The notes beneath the pieces were generated by a model. It was not told the DNA's origin and ran no database searches. It saw only the letters and a list, made by a program, of their open reading frames with translations. 15,176 nt of DNA from the NCBI GenBank assembly GCA_021785115.1, contig JAJYGO010000282.1:1-15176 (forward strand), read 5' to 3'. Shown piece after piece: positions 1 to 7,106 of the stretch. A program made the position numbers and the translations under genes. Source of the DNA: Chloroflexota bacterium. GTDB lineage: Bacteria; Chloroflexota; Limnocylindria; Limnocylindrales; CSP1-4. Within the stretch, counting starts at the first letter, position 1; each line of letters begins with the position of its first letter.

Positions 1-872
1 CCATCGCCCTCTCCCAGTCGACTGACCACATCCTCAGCTTCTTCACGATGCTGCGCACCGAGCTGGGCTTCTACGTGGCCTGCCTCAACCTGCACGACCG
101 GCTCGCCGCGGCGGGCGGGCCGGTGGTCTTTCCCGAAGTGTCGGCGGGGGCCCCGGTACTCACGGGGCGGGGCCTGTACGACCCCTGCCTGTCCCTGGAG
201 ACCGCCGGCCCCGTGGTCGGCAACGACGTGGCCGCCGACGGTCGGCGGCTGGTGATGGTCACCGGCGCCAACCGGGGCGGCAAGTCCACCTTCCTGCGCA
301 GCATCGGCCTCGCACAGCTGATGCTCCAGTGCGGCATGTTCGTGGCCGCCGAGCAGTTCCGGGCCGACGTGTGCGACGGCGTGTTCACGCACTTCGCCCG
401 CGAGGAAGACGAGTCCATGACGAGCGGCCGGTTCGACGAGGAGCTGGGCCGGATGCGGGGGATCGTGGGACAGGTGGGCCGCGGCAGCCTGGTCCTGCTC
501 AATGAATCGTTCGCCTCGACCAACGAGCGTGAAGGATCGGAGATCGCGGGGCAGATCGTGCGGGCCCTCGTGGACTCCGGCGTGAAGGTCTGCTACGTGA
601 CCCACCTGTTCGACCTTGCCCGGGCGTTCCATGGTCAGCCGTCACTGAGGGCCCTCTTCCTGCGCGCCGAACGGCTGGACGACGGCACGCGGACGTTCCG
701 CCTGGTCGAGGGCGATCCGCTGCCGACCAGCTTCGGGGAGGACGTCTACCGCCAGGTGTTCGGCGAGACGATCGCCGCGAGTACACTCCCTGACGTGGCG
801 ATGAGGCTCGCCGCACCGGACGCCGAGCGCCGGAGAACCGCGGAACCGTCCGCTGATGGCCTCTGCGCGTGA
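1..872 (+). CDS. MutS-family DNA mismatch repair-type ATPase, C-terminal part (5' end outside window)
   Basis: This is the ATPase region (domain V) of a MutS-family protein. The reading frame is open to the left edge, with its first full codon at base 3, so the ATG at 48 is internal. Seen: a variant Walker A loop GANRGGKST (canonical GPNMGGKST) at about 269-295; a helix downstream with FRADVCDGVFTHFAREED; the signature DESMTSGRFDEEL; a Walker B strand LVLLNES followed by FASTNEREGSEI; and a switch histidine in CYVTHLFDLA. MutS proteins usually read LLDEIGRGT here, so the Walker B aspartate is replaced by Asn. Known of the family: these ATPases dimerise and couple ATP to DNA distortion recognition or strand processing. 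Inference: this is a MutS-like paralogue rather than classical MutS1, because of the variant motifs and the missing GRGT. It overlaps the next gene by 17 bp. Confidence 0.85.
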   Translation, partial: IALSQSTDHILSFFTMLRTELGFYVACLNLHDRLAAAGGPVVFPEVSAGAPVLTGRGLYDPCLSLETAGPVVGNDVAADGRRLVMVTGANRGGKSTFLRSIGLAQLMLQCGMFVAAEQFRADVCDGVFTHFAREEDESMTSGRFDEELGRMRGIVGQVGRGSLVLLNESFASTNEREGSEIAGQIVRALVDSGVKVCYVTHLFDLARAFHGQPSLRALFLRAERLDDGTRTFRLVEGDPLPTSFGEDVYRQVFGETIAASTLPDVAMRLAAPDAERRRTAEPSADGLCA

Positions 873-1455
873 CGTGCAGGAGGGATCGGCCATCGCCGCG
901 AACGAATCCGGCCACCCGCGGGGGACCGGGATGGCAACCTCGTCCGGTGCCGCGGCAGCCACCGGGACCGACGCCGGGGCCGTCGCCGGGGCCGTCGCCG
1001 GGGGCGATGCCACGCGGCATCACCGTTCCCGGCCGACGGTGCGGCTCAACGAGGCCCAGAGGCGCGCCCTGGCGATCACCGTCCGGCTCCTCGAGGAACG
1101 GCTGAGCACCATCCGCGACCTGCTGGATCGCGATGACGGCGGCGTCCTCTACGAGCGCCAGAGACCGCGGTTCACGCCGGAGGAGACGGCGCGCATCGAG
1201 GCGCTGCTCGCGCGCATGCACGGGGTCATCGCGTCGGTCGGGGAAGCCTTTGCCCTTCCCCGCGAGGAACGGGACGCGCGCGGGATGATCGTGGCCCTGC
1301 TCGCGATGTCGTGGCAGAGCCTGGGCGAGATCGACGCGCGCGGCATGCGCGCCTACGGCGAGACCGATCCTGCGCTGGGCCGGGAGCTCGACCCGTACGT
1401 CCGTGAACTGATGGATCTGGTGCTGGCCCTGGAGACCGCCGTCGCCGGCGGGTGA
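856..1455 (+). CDS. Hypothetical helical protein downstream of the MutS-like gene
   Basis: I do not recognise a family. From the ATG at 856 it is 199 aa. The first 55 residues are Ala/Gly/Thr-rich and look disordered, and include a repeated AGAV unit encoded by a 12-bp tandem repeat. Residues 60-199 look well folded and mostly helical, with amphipathic stretches such as LNEAQRRALAITVRLLEERLSTIRDLL and FTPEETARIEALLARMHGVIASVGEAF. The start is uncertain. The ATG at 856 overlaps the MutS-like gene by 17 bp and lacks a good Shine-Dalgarno. A strong AGGAGGG (878-884) points to an in-frame ATC at 892. Another ATG lies at 931, preceded by a G-rich stretch. Same-strand overlap suggests co-transcription with the MutS-like ATPase. 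No membrane segment or cysteine motif is seen. Confidence 0.65.
   Translation: MASARDVQEGSAIAANESGHPRGTGMATSSGAAAATGTDAGAVAGAVAGGDATRHHRSRPTVRLNEAQRRALAITVRLLEERLSTIRDLLDRDDGGVLYERQRPRFTPEETARIEALLARMHGVIASVGEAFALPREERDARGMIVALLAMSWQSLGEIDARGMRAYGETDPALGRELDPYVRELMDLVLALETAVAGG
973..1002 (+). repeat. Short 12-bp tandem repeat in the N-terminal coding region
   Basis: The unit GCCGGGGCCGTC occurs at 973-984 and 985-996, and a partial third copy follows. In frame it encodes alternating Ala-Gly-Ala-Val, an apparently disordered part of the hypothetical protein. This type of GC-rich microrepeat is prone to slippage. No function is implied. Confidence 0.7.
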
Positions 1456-1511
1456 CCCGCAGGCAGCCCGGGCCACCGGGCGGATCGACCCGCTGCCGGA
1501 CGGATCGACGA

Positions 1512-1538
1512 GCCCGGCGGACAAGCTCGCCGCCGGGC
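1512..1538. terminator. Stem-loop between converging genes, likely bidirectional terminator
   Basis: A perfect 9-bp inverted repeat, GCCCGGCGG (1512-1520) and CCGCCGGGC (1530-1538), with a 9-nt loop. It sits 57 bp after the stop of the + strand gene and 3 bp after the stop of the minus-strand CYTH gene. There is no T-run on either side, as is common in GC-rich genomes. Its position between convergent genes supports a transcription-ending or mRNA 3'-end-stabilising role. Confidence 0.55.
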
Positions 1539-1541
1539 CGC

Positions 1542-2060
1542 TCAGCCTGCCGCCGGAGCCGCCAGCCGCGCGAGCGTGACGTTGAGGTAGGCCGGGTCCT
1601 CGCTCACGTCGCGCACGACCTGGAGGCACGCGGGCAGCTCCGGGGCCGGCGCGTCCGAGCGGTCGAACTCGATCTCCAGCACCGCGAGATCCGGAGGCCG
1701 GTCGAAGACGTCCACCTCCAGGGTGTTACCGGCGTACGCGAAGACGTGCCGGGTCTTGCGGATCGGGCCACGGGAGGGATCGGCCTCTTCGAGCAGCCGT
1801 CGGTAATCGGCCTCGGGGATCGCCACCTCGCCTTCAATCCGCACGATCCCGGACAGCATCCGCTTCTCGGTGTAGGTGTACTCGACGCGGTCTCCGTGCA
1901 CGGTCCGGCGGACGCGCCGGACGGGCGCCTCCGGGGTGCCCAGCAGGTACATCTGCTCGATCCGCAGCGACTCCGCGCCGAGTGCCCGCAGGTCCTCCTC
2001 GGAGGGAGGCGCGGCGAGCAGCCACTTCCGCTCGATCTCGAGCCTTCCCCTGCTACTCAT
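1542..2060 (-). CDS. CYTH-domain triphosphate tunnel metalloenzyme
   Basis: A 172-aa CYTH/TTM protein. The N-terminus carries the ExExK signature (E8, E10, K12 in LEIERKWL), the family hallmark that binds metal and triphosphate. Further acidic and basic tunnel strands are visible: VRRVRRT, VEYTYTEKRM, RIEGEVAIPEADYRRLL, IRKTRHVF, LEVDVF, LAVLEIEF. Family members hydrolyse inorganic triphosphate or thiamine triphosphate, or make cAMP, so the substrate cannot be read from sequence. I chose the start at 2060 because a GGGAG lies 6 nt upstream and the residues before ExExK are short there. Upstream in-frame ATGs at 2066 and 2105 would add unconserved residues. The gene overlaps the 3' end of the metallophosphoesterase gene by 8 bp, so the two are probably translationally coupled and may act on related phosphate substrates (inference). 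Confidence 0.85.
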   Translation of the reverse strand: MSSRGRLEIERKWLLAAPPSEEDLRALGAESLRIEQMYLLGTPEAPVRRVRRTVHGDRVEYTYTEKRMLSGIVRIEGEVAIPEADYRRLLEEADPSRGPIRKTRHVFAYAGNTLEVDVFDRPPDLAVLEIEFDRSDAPAPELPACLQVVRDVSEDPAYLNVTLARLAAPAAG

Positions 2061-2868
2061 GGCCATCTCCCGCCAGATCCTGCGCCCCCGGGGCGGGATC
2101 TGCACCCTCGCGTGGAGCCGGCGCCCCGGATCCCGCGGATCCCGGCGCAGCCCCGGGCACGGGGGCCCTTCCCTTCGTGGCCCCGGTGCGCAGGATGCGC
2201 TCCAGCTCCGCAGTGCCCGACCCGTCGATCGGCACCTGCCACAGGCGCGCCACCGTCCGCTCGTGATCGTAGCGACGGCCCGCCAGCAGCACGTCGCCGT
2301 CCTCCCAGATCGCGTAGGACGCGAGCGGCATCCCGTGTCGCGGCTGGCCCACGCTGCCGGGGTTCAGCACGGTGACCCCGTCGAAGCGGGCGAGGACCGG
2401 GCGGTGCGTGTGCCCGTAGAGCAGCCAGTCCGCGTCGACCCCGGCGAGCTGGCGGCGCCACTCCTCCTCGGGGGTCTCCGGCGGGAGATACGTGTACAGG
2501 GGGTCGAGCGGCGCCGCGTGCACCGCCTCGAACCGTGCCCCGCCGAACGAGAACCGGCTCCGCAGCGGCAGGCTGCCGAGGAAGGCCCGGTCCCGTTCGT
2601 CGAGCGCCGTGCGGGTCCAGGCCGCGCTCGCCTCCGCGAGCGCGGCCCAGGCAGGGGCGGCGCCGGTGGGGGCGTCGTGGGCCACCGCCTCGTCGTGGTT
2701 CCCACGCACCGCGTAGGTGGCATGGCGGCGCACCCACTCGACGACCGCCGCGGGATCCGGCCCGTAGTCGACCGCGTCGCCGAGGAACGCCACCGCGTCG
2801 GCGCGTTCCGCGATGCGCTCGAGGGCGGTCAGGTTCGCGTGGAGATCGCTGACGATGAGCAGACGCAT
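2053..2868 (-). CDS. Calcineurin-like metallophosphoesterase (YfcE/MJ0936-type)
   Basis: A 271-aa metal-dependent phosphoesterase. All metal-binding motifs of the family are present: D8-x-H10 in VSDLHAN, GD at 30-31 followed by VDYGPDP, GNHDE at 56-60, a His at 117 (AVHAAP), and GHTHRP at 152-157, followed by NPGSVGQPR near 169-177. This set is typical of the YfcE/MJ0936-like group of small cytosolic phosphodiesterases, whose natural substrate is usually unknown. After about residue 232 there is a Pro/Ala/Gly-rich tail that is probably disordered and is not part of the catalytic fold. The ATG at 2868 lies 3 bp after the stop of the 77-aa gene, with a GAGGT about 10 nt upstream. The gene runs straight into the CYTH gene, which suggests joint expression. 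Confidence 0.88.
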   Translation of the reverse strand: MRLLIVSDLHANLTALERIAERADAVAFLGDAVDYGPDPAAVVEWVRRHATYAVRGNHDEAVAHDAPTGAAPAWAALAEASAAWTRTALDERDRAFLGSLPLRSRFSFGGARFEAVHAAPLDPLYTYLPPETPEEEWRRQLAGVDADWLLYGHTHRPVLARFDGVTVLNPGSVGQPRHGMPLASYAIWEDGDVLLAGRRYDHERTVARLWQVPIDGSGTAELERILRTGATKGRAPVPGAAPGSAGSGAPAPREGADPAPGAQDLAGDGHE

Positions 2869-2871
2869 GGT

Positions 2872-3105
2872 TCAGTTGACCTCGTAGGCGGCCGTCACGT
2901 CGCGGCCGTCATGGTCCAGCACCACGATGGTGGGCGTCCAGCCGATCTCGTTCCGCATGGTGGCGCGGAGCTCGTCGGCGACTCGCTCCACGACAAGCGA
3001 CGAGGGCCAGTCCACCGGTCGCTCGGCCAGTGCCCACCCCTCCGGTCCGATGGCCCGGACCACCACGCCCTGAAGACGACGTCGGGGCCGCGGCGTCTCC
3101 GTCAT
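2872..3105 (-). CDS. Small hypothetical protein (77 aa)
   Basis: I do not recognise the family. It is 77 aa with a basic start (TPRPRRRLQG), then an alpha/beta-looking region: GVVVRAIGPEGWALAERPVDWP, a helix SSLVVERVADELRATMRNE, and a strand pair TPTIVVLDHDGRDVTAAYEV. The order strand, helix, two strands suggests a small compact domain. It has no cysteines and no membrane segment. It lies 7 bp downstream of the membrane-anchored small gene and 3 bp upstream of the metallophosphoesterase gene, so it is very likely part of the same transcript. Reading-frame quality and tight packing make it a real gene, but its function is unknown. Confidence 0.65.
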   Translation of the reverse strand: MTETPRPRRRLQGVVVRAIGPEGWALAERPVDWPSSLVVERVADELRATMRNEIGWTPTIVVLDHDGRDVTAAYEVN

Positions 3106-3112
3106 CGCCCCG

Positions 3113-3505
3113 TCACCGGTGAGCGGCCGCGACCATCAGGCCCACGACCACGGCTTCGATCGTGACGATCCCCCCGAACAGCAGGCGATCCCGCCTCGAG
3201 AACGGCGGAACGCCCGGCACGGCGACCGAGCGCATGGTGCGAACCAGGTGGTCTGCCACCGTGTCGAGCCGCCGCTCCCTCTCAACCGGGGAGAGTGCCA
3301 CGGTGCCCGGTGCCGACGCGACCAGCGCCGCCGCGACCGGAGCCGGCGGTGGGCGCCGTCCTGGCAGCGCGTCGCGACGGCGCGCCCGTGAGGCGCGCCG
3401 TCGCTGGGCAGACCGGCGCACGGCGCTCCCCGCCGCGGACAGGCGCCCGGGGCCAGGCCCCGCGTCGCCGCGGGCCGCGGTATCGGAGTGAGTCTCGGAA
3501 ACCAT
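3113..3505 (-). CDS. Small hypothetical protein with one C-terminal membrane segment
   Basis: A 130-aa unknown. Residues 1-75 are rich in Arg, Ala, Pro and Gly and look disordered. Residues 76-100 include a helix (SPVERERRLDTVADHLVRTMRS), and residues about 108-128 form one hydrophobic segment (LLFGGIVTIEAVVVGLMVAAA) ending in His-Arg. This layout fits a tail-anchored inner-membrane protein with its N-terminus in the cytoplasm (inference). The ATG at 3505 has a GGAGG at 3511-3515 with a 5-nt spacer, but that Shine-Dalgarno is inside the 3' arm of a 34-nt stem-loop that ends on the start codon. Other frames here have long open stretches, so the first half is less certain than the membrane end. 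It heads the cluster leading to the phosphoesterase and CYTH genes. Confidence 0.55.
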   Translation of the reverse strand: MVSETHSDTAARGDAGPGPGRLSAAGSAVRRSAQRRRASRARRRDALPGRRPPPAPVAAALVASAPGTVALSPVERERRLDTVADHLVRTMRSVAVPGVPPFSRRDRLLFGGIVTIEAVVVGLMVAAAHR

Positions 3506-3538
3506 GACAGCCTCCGCACGATCGTGCAGAGGCTGTCA
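3505..3538 (-). promoter_or_regulatory. Stem-loop overlapping the Shine-Dalgarno and start codon of the 130-aa gene (or eno terminator)
   Basis: TGACAGCCTC (3505-3514) pairs perfectly with GAGGCTGTCA (3529-3538). Inside is a single mismatch and the perfect palindrome GCACGATCGTGC (3516-3527). Read on the minus strand, the GGAGG ribosome site and the first base of the ATG lie in the 3' arm, so folding would hide the start. It also lies about 70 nt downstream of the eno stop and could end eno transcripts, although no clear U-run follows. Its dyad symmetry would also suit a DNA-binding protein. Confidence 0.6.
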
Positions 3539-3554
3539 GCGTCATGAGCGGATC

Positions 3555-3589
3555 GTCGGCAGGACCGACCGGGCGAGCCTCATCGCCCG
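3555..3589 (-). terminator. Two adjacent stem-loops just downstream of eno
   Basis: On the minus strand, 20 nt after the enolase stop, there is a 7-bp stem CGGGCGA/TCGCCCG with a 6-nt loop (3570-3589). It is followed without gap by a 5-bp stem GTCGG/CCGAC with a 5-nt loop (3555-3569). Position fits a 3'-end or terminator structure for eno. No U-run is visible. Confidence 0.45.
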
Positions 3590-3608
3590 CCCGTATCGTA
3601 GCAGCGCG

Positions 3609-5166
<1,558 letters not shown>

Positions 5167-5691
5167 ATGTCCGAGCAGACCATCGAGGCAGCGACTCCGC
5201 GGCCTGAGGGCGATCCAGTCGCTCGGGGGACGGTTCCGGCCACGGCTGGCGCCGAGGGACCGTCAGGCGATGCCGGCGGGGGTCCGTCGGGCGCTGCCGG
5301 GGAGGGCCCGTCGCGCCTCTGTCCCGCCTGCTACGCGATCAACGCCTGGGCTCGTGCCACCTGCGAGCGGTGCGGTGCGCCGCTGCAGACCACCCGCGAT
5401 TTCGACGCCGGGCTGATCTGGGCGCTGGACCACCCTGACACCGCGACCGCGATGCTGGCTGCCCGCGTGCTCGCCGAGCGGCGCCAGGTGCAGGCCATCG
5501 AGCCGCTCGCTCGCCTGGCGCGCCGCGAGGGCGATCCCTACCGGGCCGCCGCCGCAGTGCGTGCACTCCGGTCGTTCCAGGGGCACTCTGCCGCGGACGC
5601 CGCCATCTCCGAAGCTCGGCGGCATCCCTCGGTGATCGTGCGCCGCGCGGCCGCCGACCCCGCGGAGGCGGGACCGGGGGACGGACGATGA
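5167..5691 (+). CDS. Zinc-ribbon and HEAT-repeat protein, unknown function
   Basis: A 174-aa protein in three parts. Residues 1-55 are a Gly/Ala/Pro/Ser-rich, probably disordered linker with imperfect repeats of GPSGDAGG type. Residues about 57-78 form a zinc ribbon of two CxxC knuckles, CPAC and CERC, separated by about 13 residues (LCPACYAIN, ATCERCGAP). Residues 85-165 are alpha-helical with HEAT/PBS-lyase-like repeats: TATAMLAARVLAERRQVQAIEPLARLARR, then PYRAAAAVRALRSF, then HPSVIVRRAAADP. HEAT repeats mediate protein contacts and the ribbon may bind protein or nucleic acid (family knowledge); the actual role is unknown. GAGGTGG lies just upstream of the ATG. Its stop overlaps the start of the next gene (ATGA), so the two products are probably made in fixed ratio and may interact (inference). 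Confidence 0.8.
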   Translation: MSEQTIEAATPRPEGDPVARGTVPATAGAEGPSGDAGGGPSGAAGEGPSRLCPACYAINAWARATCERCGAPLQTTRDFDAGLIWALDHPDTATAMLAARVLAERRQVQAIEPLARLARREGDPYRAAAAVRALRSFQGHSAADAAISEARRHPSVIVRRAAADPAEAGPGDGR

Positions 5692-7103
5692 ACACCGTGG
5701 AGCTGGCCGTGGACGAGGCCCTCGGCCCGGGGCTGGACGTGATCGTGGATGCCGGGGTGGCGCGCGGCGTCGGCGGGCGGGCAGACGGGCTCTGGCTCGG
5801 CCTGGACCGTGCCCACCTGGTCGACTCGGACGACGGGCGCGGGGTGGAGGTCCCGGCCGTGGTCGCCCTGCCGGCATCGAGCTTCGCCGGGTGTCGCGTG
5901 GAGGCCGAACTGGTTGGTGCCCTGGTGGAGGGCGACCGCACGGTGCTGGTGGGGCGGCTGGCCGGGCAGCCGACACCCTCCGAAGCCGTGATCCGCACGG
6001 TTGCCAGGGCTCCCGTCGGGCGCTGGCTGGACGCGGCGGCTGCCGACCGCGTGGCCAGGGAGGCGCGCCAGCGCCACCGGGTGCGGCGACAGGCCGGCCG
6101 CGTCCACGGCGGGCGAGCATGGCAGTCGGCCGGGGACGACCCGGTCCAACGGCGGTTCACCACGCCATACTCGCAGGCCGAGTACCGGCTCGACCGCCTC
6201 CCGCCGCGCTTCGGCCGCGGGCTGGAGGGGCTCCTCGACGAGGACGAGCGGCTGGTCTATGCCATCGAGCGCCCACCGGACTCGCTGCGCGGCGGCCGGC
6301 TCGGGCTCTCCCGACGCGCCGCCGAGCGCCGGGCGGGGCTGCTGCTGCTGACCGACCGCCAGCTGATCTGGATGGTCGACCACATGCCCCCCGACCGCTA
6401 CCTGATGGACTGGGGCGTGGATGCCCGCCTGGTCGCCGTCGAGGCGGTACGTGACGTGCGGCTGACCGGCGACGACGTCATCGAGCTGCACGTGCAGACT
6501 CCGGGAGGGGGCGCGCGCTTCCCGCTCCCCGGGGAGCTGCGTGCCGAGGCGGAGGTGCTGCGCGACCTGGTGGCGAGGTTCCTGCCGGCCCCCGGCATGA
6601 ACGCCCTCCTGCGCCGCTACGCGCCAGCCGCCGTGGAGTTCGACGCCGCCCCGGCGTCGCTCTTCCGGCAGGGACCCGACGCGGTCCGGGAGGTGGCGGC
6701 GATGCAGGCGAGGCTCGCCCCCGAGGAGCTCCTGGCCGCGTTCTACGCCCCGCGGCGCGAGGGGCACCCGGAGGCCACGGTCACGGGGGTCACCTGCTCG
6801 CGGATCGCGCTGCTGCGGAAGGGCGACGCGCGGGTGATCGACCTGGCCGGCCTGCGCGACATCTCGATCACGCTGTCGCCCCTCCTCGGGCGGGTCGAGC
6901 TGAGCCGGTCGACCCCGTCACCCGAGGCGCCCAGCGCGACGTTCACCTACCCAGCCACCATGTCCGCCGCCGCCACCGCGCTCCTGCGCGTGCTGCGCCG
7001 GGCGTGGGCCGACCGCGCGTCCACGGGGCCGATCGACGAGGAGCATGCTGCCGGTCCGCGGCGGGCCGAGGGCGCCGCCGGCGCGCGCCGTCGGGTCGCC
7101 TGA
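5688..7103 (+). CDS. Large protein with two PH-like regions, unknown function
   Basis: A 471-aa protein without a family I can name firmly. Residues 1-95 form a beta-rich domain. Residues 115-145 are very basic (ADRVAREARQRHRVRRQAGR). Residues about 175-300 resemble a bacterial PH/GRAM-like fold: ERLVYAIERPP, then AGLLLLTDRQLIWMVDH, several strands, and a closing helix ending LVARFLP. Residues about 335-450 look like a second such unit: LAPEELLAAFY, VTGVTCSRIALLRKG, DISITLSP, then a helix AAATALLRVLRRAWADR. The typical LLxLTDRxLI strand makes the first PH-like call the better of the two. No signal peptide or membrane span is seen. It starts inside the stop of the zinc-ribbon gene (ATGA, with GGGGGA upstream) and ends 3 bp from the stop of a converging gene with no room for a terminator. 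Confidence 0.75.
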   Translation: MNTVELAVDEALGPGLDVIVDAGVARGVGGRADGLWLGLDRAHLVDSDDGRGVEVPAVVALPASSFAGCRVEAELVGALVEGDRTVLVGRLAGQPTPSEAVIRTVARAPVGRWLDAAAADRVAREARQRHRVRRQAGRVHGGRAWQSAGDDPVQRRFTTPYSQAEYRLDRLPPRFGRGLEGLLDEDERLVYAIERPPDSLRGGRLGLSRRAAERRAGLLLLTDRQLIWMVDHMPPDRYLMDWGVDARLVAVEAVRDVRLTGDDVIELHVQTPGGGARFPLPGELRAEAEVLRDLVARFLPAPGMNALLRRYAPAAVEFDAAPASLFRQGPDAVREVAAMQARLAPEELLAAFYAPRREGHPEATVTGVTCSRIALLRKGDARVIDLAGLRDISITLSPLLGRVELSRSTPSPEAPSATFTYPATMSAAATALLRVLRRAWADRASTGPIDEEHAAGPRRAEGAAGARRRVA

Positions 7104-7106
7104 ACG

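Noticed and set aside
797..810. Third exact copy of the hairpin core GCGATGAGGCTCGC, inside the MutS-like gene
   Set aside because: It is in coding sequence (VAMRLA) and not followed by the other two hairpins; at this GC content some exact 14-mer matches are expected by chance. Kept as a caution for the three-hairpin finding.
1479..1510. Repeated CGGATCGAC (twice) near the convergent junction
   Set aside because: Only 9 bp, in GC-rich sequence with no clear spacing pattern; not enough to call a binding site or repeat element.
499..1629. A 376-codon minus-strand frame opposite the MutS-like and hypothetical genes
   Set aside because: Arg/Gly/Pro-rich shadow. The + strand has a clear MutS motif set and a well-folded helical protein.
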